The position numbers and the translations under genes were made by a program. From positions 1,488,001 through 1,552,000 of the forward strand of contig NZ_CP138335.1 of assembly GCF_040256745.1 (NCBI RefSeq): DNA of 64,000 nucleotides, given 5' to 3'. The notes under the pieces are model-generated. The model made no database searches. It had not been told where the DNA came from and saw nothing but the letters and a program-made list of their open reading frames with translations. This document shows, in pieces, positions 7,287-18,288 of this stretch (position 1 is the first letter of the stretch; each line of letters opens with the position of its first letter). The DNA comes from Scrofimicrobium sp. R131 (GTDB lineage: Bacteria > Actinomycetota > Actinomycetes > Actinomycetales > Actinomycetaceae).

Positions 7287-9916
7287 CTTCCCTCCAATTG
7301 GACCGTCTTAGTTTCCATCACTACGGTACCGGTATTTGGGGTGGGAGGGGTAACTGACCGCTCTTCGGTTGGGGATGACTGCGCCTTCTCGACCAGTTCT
7401 GCCTCCCCGCGCAGCACGGCCAGCACCGAGGCCAGTTGCTCGGGCTGCACCAGCACCTCCCGGGCTTTCGATCCCTGCGACGGGCCGACAATCTCTCGCG
7501 ACTCCAACAGATCCATCAGGCGACCTGCCCGGGCAAACCCGATCCGCAGCTTACGCTGAAGCATCGAGGTGGACCCGAGCTGGGTGGACACCACCAGCTC
7601 GGCGGCGGCCAGCAGGTCGTCCAGGTCCTCCCCAATGTCGTCGGCCACCTTCGCGGTCTTGGGCGGCTCGATCACGTCTTCGCGGTACTCGGGCTGCATT
7701 TGGCTCTTGGCTGCCTCCACCACCCGGTGGATCTCCGCCTCGTCCACCCAGGCTCCCTGGACGCGCAGCGGCTTGTTCATTCCCGAAGGCAGGTAAAGCG
7801 CATCGCCCTGGCCGATCAGTTTCTCGGCCCCGGGCTGGTCCAGGATAACGCGGGAGTCCGCCAGCGCGGAGGTGGCAAATGCCAGGCGCGAGGGCACGTT
7901 CGCCTTGATCAGGCCGGTGACCACGTCCACGGAGGGACGCTGGGTGGCCAGCACCAGGTGAATCCCGGCCGCGCGGGCCAGCTGGGTGATCCGCTGGACG
8001 GAGGCTTCCACGTCGCGGGGGGCCACCATCATCAGGTCGGCCAGCTCATCCACCACCACCAGCAGGTACGGGTAGGGCCGCAGCTTGCGCTGGGACCCGG
8101 CCGGGGGTAGGACTCGGCCCGCCACCACGGCCTTATTGAAGTCGTCGACGTGTTTGAACCCGAAGTCCGCCAGGTCGTTGTACCGGGCGTCCATTTCTCG
8201 CACAACCCATTCCAGGGCCTCGGAAGCCTTCTTCGGGTCCGTGATGATCGGGGTCACCAGGTGGGGAATCCCCTCGTAAATGGTCAGCTCCACCCGCTTG
8301 GGGTCAACCAGAATCATCCGCACCTGCTCCGGCGTGGCCCGGGTCAGGATCGACACGATCATCGAGTTGATGAAGCTGGATTTGCCCGAACCGGTTTGCC
8401 CCGCCACCAGCAGGTGGGGGGTGCGCGACAGGTTGGAGACGACGTAGCCGCCCTCGACGTCTTTGCCCATCCCAACCAGCAGCGGGTGGGGGTTTCGCTG
8501 GGCGGCCGGAGAGCGGAGGACGTCCCCCAGGGCCACCGTCTCGCGGTCCGAGTTGGGGATCTCCACCCCGATCGCGGACTTGCCCGGAATGGGCGAGAGG
8601 ATCCGCACGTCGGCGCTGGCCACCGCGTAGGCAATGTTCTTGGAAAGGGCGGTAATCCGCTCCACCTTCACGCCCGGGCCCAGGGACACCTCGTAGCGGG
8701 TCACCGTCGGGCCGCGCGAAAAGCCAACCACCTGCGCGTCGATGTCGAACTGGTCCAGGACCGTCTGCAGGGCCTCCACCACCCGGTCGTTGGCGGCTGA
8801 GCGCTCCAGGTGCGGGGCCCCCTGCTGCAGCAGGCCGACCGAAGGCACCTGATAGTTGGCCATTTCAGCCGCGCGGGCTGCCTCCAGCGGAGACAGGTCC
8901 TCGGAGGTGATCTCGGCCAGGGCCACCGTCTGGTCGTCCGGCTCCACCGCTTCCGACACGGGCATCGCCGTCGGCACCGGGACCGGCGCAGTCATGGTGT
9001 AGTCCGGCTCGGCCGGGTAGTCCTCAACCGCGTAAACCGCTTCGGTGGGCGCGTCGACCGGATAGTCATCCTCAAGCGCAATGTCGAAGGAGTCGACGGC
9101 CCGGGTGGGCTGGTCGACGTAGGTGGGGGCAGGCTTGCGCTCCCGGTTGATCTCCTGCAGCCACTCGTCGTCGCCGGCGGCCAGGTGGTCGTTGTCCACC
9201 TGGGTCCGACCGGTCCGCTCCCGAAGCGAAGCCCACAGTTCCCGCGCTTTGATCGGGACCTCTCGCAGCGGCGTTCGCGTCATCACCAGGATCGAATAGC
9301 AGGCCAGGGCCACCAGCACCACCACCGCACCCCAGAGGGACAGCAGGCGCATCAGGGGGTAGCCGATAAACCAGCCGAGGATGCCCCCGGCCTCCTCTAC
9401 CCCGGCGATGGGGCTGAGGGAAGGATTGTTCCGGCTCACCTGGACCAGGCCGGTGAGCGCCAGCGACAGTCCGATGCCTCCGGCAAACCTGAACGGCATG
9501 GCCTGCGGATCTTTCCGTGCGCGGAACAGCCCAACTGCGACCAGCACCAGCAGCAGGGGCACCACGACGGCGAAGATGCCGACCGCGCCGGCCACCGCGT
9601 GGTGGATGACCGCCCCGGCGTCCCCGGAGATGCCGAACCACTCTCGCAGAGCCACCACCCCGGCCACCGCCAGGAAGATGAAGGCGAAGGCGTCCCGTTT
9701 CAGCTGGGAGTCGGTGCTGCGCCAGGCGTGGACCAGGCCCGCCAGGCCGCGCCCGAGGGCACGGAAGAATCGAGCCGGGGCTGAGGGGCCGGCGGGCTCT
9801 GCCTTCGAAGGTGTCGCCTTGGAGGCCTTGGCGGGGGCGGCGCCTTTGATGCGTCCGGCCCCGGAGGACCGGTTCGCGTCGGCCTTCGCTTTGCTTTGAT
9901 CTTTTCGTGCGCGCAT
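7283..9916 (-). CDS. ftsK: DNA translocase FtsK
   Basis: This septum-located motor segregates chromosome ends and activates XerCD at dif. Of its 877 residues, the basic Ala/Lys-rich start (1-50) is followed by four to five membrane helices (about 65-225), a Pro/Glu/Asp-rich linker (about 250-360) and the RecA-like motor. The motor has Walker A GQTGSGKSS near residue 507 and the VVVDELADLMM Walker B. A winged-helix gamma domain (LQRKLRIGFARAGRLMDLLE) lies near the C-terminus. A tail of about 45 residues follows the gamma domain. The short stretch before the start (CTAACTGAA) holds no good SD; a TAAAGT hexamer nine bases upstream suggests a near-leaderless start. pgsA is coupled downstream. Confidence 0.97.
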   Translation of the reverse strand: MRARKDQSKAKADANRSSGAGRIKGAAPAKASKATPSKAEPAGPSAPARFFRALGRGLAGLVHAWRSTDSQLKRDAFAFIFLAVAGVVALREWFGISGDAGAVIHHAVAGAVGIFAVVVPLLLVLVAVGLFRARKDPQAMPFRFAGGIGLSLALTGLVQVSRNNPSLSPIAGVEEAGGILGWFIGYPLMRLLSLWGAVVVLVALACYSILVMTRTPLREVPIKARELWASLRERTGRTQVDNDHLAAGDDEWLQEINRERKPAPTYVDQPTRAVDSFDIALEDDYPVDAPTEAVYAVEDYPAEPDYTMTAPVPVPTAMPVSEAVEPDDQTVALAEITSEDLSPLEAARAAEMANYQVPSVGLLQQGAPHLERSAANDRVVEALQTVLDQFDIDAQVVGFSRGPTVTRYEVSLGPGVKVERITALSKNIAYAVASADVRILSPIPGKSAIGVEIPNSDRETVALGDVLRSPAAQRNPHPLLVGMGKDVEGGYVVSNLSRTPHLLVAGQTGSGKSSFINSMIVSILTRATPEQVRMILVDPKRVELTIYEGIPHLVTPIITDPKKASEALEWVVREMDARYNDLADFGFKHVDDFNKAVVAGRVLPPAGSQRKLRPYPYLLVVVDELADLMMVAPRDVEASVQRITQLARAAGIHLVLATQRPSVDVVTGLIKANVPSRLAFATSALADSRVILDQPGAEKLIGQGDALYLPSGMNKPLRVQGAWVDEAEIHRVVEAAKSQMQPEYREDVIEPPKTAKVADDIGEDLDDLLAAAELVVSTQLGSTSMLQRKLRIGFARAGRLMDLLESREIVGPSQGSKAREVLVQPEQLASVLAVLRGEAELVEKAQSSPTEERSVTPPTPNTGTVVMETKTVQLEGR

Positions 9917-9997
9917 TTCAGTTAGACTTTACCGCTCGGGGCCAACGCGGGGGTTCTACCACGCCGCGCAGGGCCGAACCGAGCGACAAATCCGAGC

Positions 9998-10975
9998 CTA
10001 CAGCACCGTCCCGCGCTGAATTACGCCGTCAATCTCCGCCGCGGTGGGAGCCTGCGGGGTGGACCCGCGCGCCACCATCAGGGCGGCGGCCGCGTTGGCT
10101 CGTTGGCAGGCTCCAACCAGATCCAGGCCCTGGAGCAGCCCGGCACACATGGCGGCCACGTGAGTGTCCCCCACCCCGGTGGTATCCACCCGGTAGGACT
10201 GGTAGGAGGGAATATTGACCATGTCAGCGTCGCGGGTGGCCTGGACCTCGCAGCCCATCACCCCCAACCGTCTAACCACGGCGGCCTCGGGCCGCATAAT
10301 GTGGCGAATGCCCGTCCCCGGGGAGGACTGGTCCAGGAAGCGCGACAGGTAGGCGGCTTCGCGAATGTTCATGGTGACCACGTCGGCCCGGGGCAGCAGC
10401 TGAGCCCAAACGTCGGTGCTCACCTCCTGCACGGCCGGGGAAATAGCCAGCACCATGGTCACGTCATCAGGAAGGCGCGAACCCCACTCCACCACCACGT
10501 CCGACTGTGGAGTAGCCAGGTCGGTGCCGCTGATGTGGACCAGGTCCCCCGGGTGCAGCTCGATCGCTTCCAGGCCGGCCAGGGTCGGCTCGGATTCCAC
10601 CCCGGGGGTGCGCACGGTCGTGTTGTTGCCGTCGTCCTCCACGAACACCATCGCCACCCCAATGTCGCCAACGAAGACGTCGGTGAGGGTGTTGATCCGG
10701 GCGGCGGCCAACTGGCGCCGAGCCAGGGAAGAGTTGGGACCGGTTCCGAGCGGAGCGGCCAGGTTGGTGTCGATTCCCTGAGCCGCCACCACCGACAGCA
10801 GGGTGAAGCCACCCCCCGCCGAGGAGATCGCCGAGTAGGCGGTGGTGGCCGCCCCCCGCTCCGGCAGCTTCGAGAGCTGCACGTTGACGGCCAGCACCAC
10901 CGACTCGGTGGTGATGAACCGACCGAGGGCGGGCCCGACGGGCGTCAGCGGGGCGGGTGGGAGCTGGGCGCTCAC
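9998..10975 (-). CDS. PfkB-family carbohydrate/nucleoside kinase
   Basis: This ribokinase-fold protein of 325 residues has the N-terminal glycine-rich segment (AISSAGGGFTLLSVVAAQG), and the C-terminal anion-hole signature DTTGVGDTHVAA carries the catalytic Asp (the usual DTxGAGD with Ala replaced by Val). The substrate cannot be deduced; ribokinase, a nucleoside kinase or another sugar kinase are possible. GTG 10975 overlaps the RNase J stop by four bases (GTGA), so it is translated from the rnj mRNA. A noncoding gap of about 80 bases separates its end from ftsK. Confidence 0.82.
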   Translation of the reverse strand: MSAQLPPAPLTPVGPALGRFITTESVVLAVNVQLSKLPERGAATTAYSAISSAGGGFTLLSVVAAQGIDTNLAAPLGTGPNSSLARRQLAAARINTLTDVFVGDIGVAMVFVEDDGNNTTVRTPGVESEPTLAGLEAIELHPGDLVHISGTDLATPQSDVVVEWGSRLPDDVTMVLAISPAVQEVSTDVWAQLLPRADVVTMNIREAAYLSRFLDQSSPGTGIRHIMRPEAAVVRRLGVMGCEVQATRDADMVNIPSYQSYRVDTTGVGDTHVAAMCAGLLQGLDLVGACQRANAAAALMVARGSTPQAPTAAEIDGVIQRGTVL

Positions 10976-12663
10976 TGCTCGACCACGACCGGGACCAGCA
11001 TCGGGCGACGGCGCAGACGCCGGCTAACCCAGCGGCCCACCACCCGGCGCATCACCTGCTGCAGGGTCCGTGCGCTCACCCCGCCGGGAGCGGCGGCGTC
11101 GCGCAGAGCCTTGTCCACTTCGGGCAGGATGTCGTCAAAGACGGAGTCGTCCTCAGCCATCCCAACCGCCCGCAGCACCGGGCCGGCCAGGACCGTTCCC
11201 ATTTCCTTGTCCACCACGGCGAAAATGCTGATGAAGCCTTCCGAGCCCAGCGTGATCCGCTCGCGCAGTTCGTCCTCGGAGATTTCCCCGACCGACTTGC
11301 CGTCCACGTAGACCAGCTCGCACGGGACGGCGCCCGCAATCACCGCGCGCCCGTCCTTCAGGTCGATGGCCACCCCGTCGTCGGCCAGGACCACGCGGGT
11401 GGGATCGACCCCGGTCTTGACGGCCAACTGCCCGTTGGCCACCAGGTGGCGCACCTCCCCGTGGATTGGCATCACATTCTTGGGTTGAACGATGTTGTAG
11501 CAGTAGATCAGCTCACCCGCGGAGGCGTGGCCGGATACGTGCACCTTGGCGTTGCCCCGGTGCACCACCTTGGCGCCGAGGCCCATCAGCTCGTTGATCA
11601 CCCGGTTGACCGAGTTCTCGTTGCCGGGAATCAGCGAGGAGGCGAACACAACCGTGTCCCCCGGGCCGGCGCTGATGCTCTGGTGGGTGCCCCCGGCGAT
11701 CCGGGCCAGGGCGGCCATCGGCTCCCCCTGGGAACCGGTGACCATGAACACCTGACGGTCCCGAGGCAGCTTCTCCACCGTCTTCAGTTCGGCCACCGCT
11801 CCGTCCGGGATCTGCAGGTAGCCCCGCTCCCGCGCGATGGTCATGTTCCGTTCCATCGACCGGCCCACGAGGGCCACGGTGCGACCGCACTGCTGGGCCG
11901 CGTTGATTACCTGTTGGACCCGGTGCACGTGCGAGGCAAAGGAGGCCACGATGATGGCCCCGTCCGTCTGGGCGAAGACCTGCTCTAGGACCGGGCCGAT
12001 TTCCACCTCTGCGGTGATGAACCCAGGCACTTCCGCGTTGGTGGAGTCAACCATGAACAGGTCGACGCCTTCCTCGCCAAACCGGGCGAAGGAACGCAGG
12101 TCGGTCAGGCGCCGATCCAGCGGCAACTGGTCCATCTTGAAGTCACCGGTGATCAGGACCGTGCCCGCCTTGGTGCGAACAAAGACGGCCAGGGCATCGG
12201 GAATCGAGTGCGTGACCGAGACGAACTCGGCATCGAAGGGAGCCAGCTTGATCCGGTCGCCCTCCGCCACCACGTGCAGGCCGGAAGCGCTGAGCCGGTG
12301 CTCCTTCAACTTGGGCTCCAGGAACGCCAGGGTCAGTTCCGAGCCGTAGATCGGAATGTCCGGGCGCAGCTTCAGCAGGTAGGGCACGGCCCCGATGTGG
12401 TCCTCGTGCCCGTGGGTGAGCACCAGGGCGACAATGTCGTCCAGTCGGTCCGCAATGGCGCTCATGTCGGGCAAAATCAGGTCGACGCCGGGCTGGTGTT
12501 CCTCGGGGAACAGCACGCCGCAGTCGACGACCAGGAGCTTCCCCTCGGTTTCCAGGACGTTCATGTTGCGTCCAACCTCCCCCAAGCCTCCCAGGGGAAG
12601 GACTCTTAGGGCCCCGCTGGGGACGGGAGGCGGTTCGGGAAGATTCTCAAAGATCGATCTCAT
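10972..12663 (-). CDS. rnj: ribonuclease J
   Basis: RNase J is a metallo-beta-lactamase/beta-CASP nuclease with 5'-exo- and endonuclease activity in mRNA decay and rRNA maturation. The zinc motif HGHEDHIG is near residue 86. LITGDFKMDQ, the beta-CASP segment (FASHVHRVQQVINAA) and HVSGHASAGEL follow in order, with the C-terminal oligomerisation domain to residue 563. The short N-terminal extension is less basic than in mycobacteria. The hexamer CAAACT lies six bases before ATG 12663, a one-mismatch version of the leaderless -10 pattern found elsewhere here, and no SD is visible. Confidence 0.96.
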   Translation of the reverse strand: MRSIFENLPEPPPVPSGALRVLPLGGLGEVGRNMNVLETEGKLLVVDCGVLFPEEHQPGVDLILPDMSAIADRLDDIVALVLTHGHEDHIGAVPYLLKLRPDIPIYGSELTLAFLEPKLKEHRLSASGLHVVAEGDRIKLAPFDAEFVSVTHSIPDALAVFVRTKAGTVLITGDFKMDQLPLDRRLTDLRSFARFGEEGVDLFMVDSTNAEVPGFITAEVEIGPVLEQVFAQTDGAIIVASFASHVHRVQQVINAAQQCGRTVALVGRSMERNMTIARERGYLQIPDGAVAELKTVEKLPRDRQVFMVTGSQGEPMAALARIAGGTHQSISAGPGDTVVFASSLIPGNENSVNRVINELMGLGAKVVHRGNAKVHVSGHASAGELIYCYNIVQPKNVMPIHGEVRHLVANGQLAVKTGVDPTRVVLADDGVAIDLKDGRAVIAGAVPCELVYVDGKSVGEISEDELRERITLGSEGFISIFAVVDKEMGTVLAGPVLRAVGMAEDDSVFDDILPEVDKALRDAAAPGGVSARTLQQVMRRVVGRWVSRRLRRRPMLVPVVVEQ

Positions 12664-12730
12664 ACGTCCAGTTTGCCACGGCTCAGCGGGTCTCCCCGAG
12701 TCCGGGCTCCTTTCTTGTGGATGAATAGGT

Positions 12731-13300
12731 TTAGCTGGTGGGGGCCGGGTTTTCCCGGTCCAGCGTGGCGAACCACAGGTGCTGCGTGAGGGGCCGACCC
12801 ATCACGTCAAGCGTTCGGCGCAGGCCCGCGGGGGCAAATCCGGCGGACTGGAAGAAACGGATCTTTTCCTCCTCGGCCGGGGCCAGCCACACCTGCAGGT
12901 AGTCGCCGCCCTCGTCGCGGACCAGGTCGGCCGCGGCGGCCAACATCCGGGATCCGTGTCCCTGGCGCCGCTGGTCGGGAACCACTTCCAGCCCCAAGAT
13001 TTCTACGGCCACGCCGTCTTCGGCCAGCGGGGAACGCTCGGCGCCATCCCCAAACGCGACGTAGCCTTCCGGCTGATCCGAGGCGGTGGCGACGAACACG
13101 CCGTGGCGGGCCCGCTCCGGCTGAGCAATCGTCTGGGACCAGGCCGCCGCAATCGCCTCCTGATCCAACTGATCCACCGGGGCGTCCGGCCCCAACTCGG
13201 CATTCAGTACCTCCGCCATCGCCTGGACCTGCAGTCCCGCGATGAACTGGGCGTGCTCCGGCTGAGCCGGGCGAACAAAGTTGTGATTCAACGTCCTCAT
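12731..13300 (-). CDS. GNAT-family N-acetyltransferase
   Basis: The 189-residue protein has the acetyl-CoA binding A motif (EVVPDQRRQGHGSRMLAAA at about residues 100-120, R/Q-x-x-G-x-G/S), preceded by the typical beta strand VEILGLEV. The acceptor is unknown. Its ATG overlaps the stop codon of the M16 peptidase by four bases, so it is probably co-expressed with it. The downstream gap to RNase J is short and shows no clear terminator. Confidence 0.85.
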   Translation of the reverse strand: MRTLNHNFVRPAQPEHAQFIAGLQVQAMAEVLNAELGPDAPVDQLDQEAIAAAWSQTIAQPERARHGVFVATASDQPEGYVAFGDGAERSPLAEDGVAVEILGLEVVPDQRRQGHGSRMLAAAADLVRDEGGDYLQVWLAPAEEEKIRFFQSAGFAPAGLRRTLDVMGRPLTQHLWFATLDRENPAPTS

Positions 13301-14622
13301 CGGTTGGTCACCAACGCCCGGGCGCGGGGGCCAGCCAGCATCTGTTCGGCCATCTGCCTAATCTCCTCCACTTGAACGGCCTCAATTCGGGCCAGCGCCG
13401 CATCGACCGAGATGAACCGCTCGGTCACCTCGGAGCGGCCCAGCCGCATCATGCGGGACGCGGAACTCTCCAACCCGAGCGCCAGATTCCCGCGCAGTTG
13501 CCCCTTGGCTCGGCGCAACTCCGCCTCGGGCACTCCCGCTTCGGCCAGCTTCTCCACCTCGCCCCACATAATTCGCTCCACCTCGTCCACGTTTTCGGGA
13601 GCGCAGCCCGCGTAGAGGCCGAAATATCCGGTGTCCAGGTAGGCGGAATCGAAGGCGTAGGTGGTGTAGGCCAGCCCGCGCCGCTCCCGGATTTCCTGGA
13701 ACAGGCGCGAGGACATTCCCCCACCCAAAATGGTCAGCAGCACGTTTGAGGTGGGACGTTGCTCGTCGGTGGCATTCAGCCAGCGGGACCCCACCAGAAT
13801 GTGGGCCTGCTCCACCTCGCGGCGGTCGACCACCTCCAGGGGCGGCTCACTCCCGGTGCCGGCAAGCAGGTCGCGAGAGGCGGGGGCGGCTGCCTCGTCC
13901 CGGTCCCAGTCGGTCAGGGCCAGGGCCTGGCTGAGCCCGGCGCAAATCTGTTCGTGATCCAGGTGACCGGCCCCGGCCACAATCAGGTTCCGGGAATGGT
14001 AGTGGCGCCGGTAAAGCTCCCGGATCGTCTCGGCGGGCAGGTCTGAGACCGAGGCGGTGGTGCCCCCGATCGGGCGTCCGAGGGGGTCGTCGCCAAACAG
14101 GGCGGTGGCGAACGCTTCGTGGACCACGTCGGCCGGGGAATCCTCGGCCATCGCCAACTCGTCAATGATGACGGTTCGCTCCGTGTTGACGTCCTCGTCG
14201 GTGATCAGCGAGGAGGTGACCATATCCGTCAGGGTGGCCAGGGTCATGTCGGCGTCAGAGTCCAAAGTCTTGGCCCAGTAGTGGGTCGTTTCCTTCGAGG
14301 TGGCCGCGTTCGACTCTCCGCCCACCTCGTCAAAGGCGGCGGCAATGTCGAAGGCGGAGCGGGTGGGCGTGCCCTTGAAGAGCAGGTGCTCCAGGAAGTG
14401 GGAGGCGCCCGCCTCCGACTCTTGCTCATCCCGGGAACCGGTGGCCACCCACAGTCCCAGGGTGGTGGTTTGGGTGCCGGGCAGTTCCTCGGTGATTACC
14501 CTGACCCCGCCGGGGAGGATCGAACGGCGCACGGTCAGCGGGCCATCCGGCATTTCGAGGACATCCGACCGGGCTGCACTGGCCAGCGGCAACTTCACCG
14601 GGTCCAGGGAACTATCTGGCAC
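13297..14622 (-). CDS. M16-family zinc metallopeptidase
   Basis: The inverted zinc motif HFLEH (residues about 73-77), with the third ligand in the ERTVIIDELAM segment, marks the active half of an M16 (processing-peptidase-like) protease. The glycine-rich C-terminal domain starts around SNVLLTILGGGMSSRLFQEIRERRGLAYT. At 441 residues it is a single-chain M16B enzyme. In many actinobacteria it is encoded just downstream of pnp, as here. GTG 14622 is supported by GGTGG five bases upstream. The substrate is unknown. Confidence 0.92.
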   Translation of the reverse strand: MPDSSLDPVKLPLASAARSDVLEMPDGPLTVRRSILPGGVRVITEELPGTQTTTLGLWVATGSRDEQESEAGASHFLEHLLFKGTPTRSAFDIAAAFDEVGGESNAATSKETTHYWAKTLDSDADMTLATLTDMVTSSLITDEDVNTERTVIIDELAMAEDSPADVVHEAFATALFGDDPLGRPIGGTTASVSDLPAETIRELYRRHYHSRNLIVAGAGHLDHEQICAGLSQALALTDWDRDEAAAPASRDLLAGTGSEPPLEVVDRREVEQAHILVGSRWLNATDEQRPTSNVLLTILGGGMSSRLFQEIRERRGLAYTTYAFDSAYLDTGYFGLYAGCAPENVDEVERIMWGEVEKLAEAGVPEAELRRAKGQLRGNLALGLESSASRMMRLGRSEVTERFISVDAALARIEAVQVEEIRQMAEQMLAGPRARALVTNR

Positions 14623-14646
14623 TAAAAACCACCATTTTCACATCGA

Positions 14647-15171
14647 CTAATTCTGTTGTTTCTGATTGAACTGGACCGTCTGCTCGACGGTGCGATCCGC
14701 CTGGTTGCCGGCCTTCCGGGCCGCCTTTTCCGCCTGGCGCTGCGCCTTGGCCTGAGCCTTCTGATCGGCGCGCACCTGCTGGGCGGCCTGCCGGTCCGCA
14801 TTCACTTTGTCGGGCCCGGGGATCGCCCCCACGAAGGCCAGGAACAGCGCCACGATCGCGCCCAGTGCGCACACGACCAGCACCCAGGCCCCGGTGGAGA
14901 AGTCGTAGTTCTCCATCACCGGGGTGAGCATCTCGGTCACGGCCAGGGACAGCGCAAACACGGCGGCGGCCCCACCGACAAACAGGTAGAAGCGCTTGGG
15001 CTCCACGTTGAAGTAGGCCCGGACCAGGGCAAACAGGGCGAGGGAGATGAACGCAGGCGCCATGATGATGACGGCCGAGGGGACGGGACCAAAGAGTCTG
15101 GTTGACACCCAGACCACCACATCGATGACGAACAGGCACAGGAAGAACAGCGGATCAAGATACTGCTTCAT
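14647..15171 (-). CDS. small integral membrane protein with charged coiled-coil tail
   Basis: The product is not recognised. The first 125 residues contain four hydrophobic segments (about 5-25, 32-50, 63-82 and 96-116) joined by short loops, which predicts a four-helix membrane protein. The last 50 residues are rich in Ala, Gln, Lys, Arg and Glu with a heptad-like spacing (QVRADQKAQAKAQRQAEKAA) and should form a cytoplasmic coiled coil. It sits between pnp and the M16 peptidase on the same strand. No catalytic motif is seen. Confidence 0.7.
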   Translation of the reverse strand: MKQYLDPLFFLCLFVIDVVVWVSTRLFGPVPSAVIIMAPAFISLALFALVRAYFNVEPKRFYLFVGGAAAVFALSLAVTEMLTPVMENYDFSTGAWVLVVCALGAIVALFLAFVGAIPGPDKVNADRQAAQQVRADQKAQAKAQRQAEKAARKAGNQADRTVEQTVQFNQKQQN

Positions 15172-15265
15172 GGGAGTGGTCCTTCCAGGAAGGGTGGTTG
15201 ATTAGGGGGTTCCCTGGGATCAACATTGCCCGCTGTTGGGCCCGGACGCAACCGGATAGACCGGC

Positions 15266-15296
15266 GGCCCGCGCGGCGTTTTCAGTCGCGCGGGCC
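15266..15296 (-). terminator. perfect 10-bp hairpin downstream of pnp
   Basis: GGCCCGCGCG and its exact complement flank an 11-base loop, 20 bases after the pnp stop. No T-run follows on the minus strand, so it may be a weak or Rho-assisted terminator or an mRNA-stabilising stem. Confidence 0.5.
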
Positions 15297-15315
15297 CCGG
15301 TCAAACTGCGCTCAC

Positions 15316-17634
<2,319 letters not shown>

Positions 17635-17783
17635 TAATTACTCCTTATTGAGGCCAGACACCGCCGTCGGCCTTCGAGCGAAGCCCTCGGCATCGGGGTT
17701 GATTCCCCGGTCCGAAAGCCACTGTCGAAAACCGCTTCCAATCGGTGCTGACACGGGTTATTGCACTGGCGATCCCTCGCCAA

Positions 17784-17821
17784 AAGGCCCGCCGTTCCGG
17801 ATTGCCAGAAGGGCGGGCCTT
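17784..17821 (-). terminator. rho-independent terminator of rpsO
   Basis: A perfect 10-bp stem (AAGGCCCGCC paired with GGCGGGCCTT) with an 18-base loop lies six bases after the rpsO stop. On the minus strand it runs into TTTT. It should separate rpsO from pnp, at least partly. Confidence 0.8.
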
Positions 17822-17826
17822 AGAAA

Positions 17827-18096
17827 TTAGCGGCGCAGGCCGAGGCGGTCCCGGAGGGAACGGTAACGGTCCACGTCAATGGATTCTAGGTACTTCATCA
17901 GGTTCCGACGACGACCAACCAGCAGCAGCAGGCCGCGGCGGGAGTGGTGGTCGTGCTTGTGGGTCTTGAAGTGCTCGGTCAACTCGTTGATCCGGGCGCT
18001 CAGCAGAGCCACCTGAACCTCGGGGGAACCGGTGTCGCCCTCATGCGTGGCGTATTCGGCGATGATCTGATCCTTTTGTTCCTTGCTCAAGGGCAT
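17827..18096 (-). CDS. rpsO: 30S ribosomal protein S15
   Basis: This 89-residue primary 16S rRNA-binding protein contains the S15 signature around [25 protein letters not shown], and the N-terminal [17 protein letters not shown] segment is typical. ATG 18096 follows a strong SD (AGAGGAGA). It lies upstream of pnp, as in most bacteria, but an esterase gene is inserted between it and ribF. Confidence 0.98.
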   Translation of the reverse strand: MPLSKEQKDQIIAEYATHEGDTGSPEVQVALLSARINELTEHFKTHKHDHHSRRGLLLLVGRRRNLMKYLESIDVDRYRSLRDRLGLRR

Positions 18097-18288
18097 AGGT
18101 TCTCCTCTTTATCTCTCGTTGCGCGGAGCGTCGGGGCCCATTCTCCCGGGCATGACAGAGCCGCGGCCGATCTGACGGCAAGTTTCAGGGTACCAGCCTC
18201 GGACCGTGGCCCGGTAGGCGGAACCGCTAGGTTCCTGGCGGCCAGGCGGTGAGATTGCGCACCTTGCCAGCGGCCCCGACCGACCGGC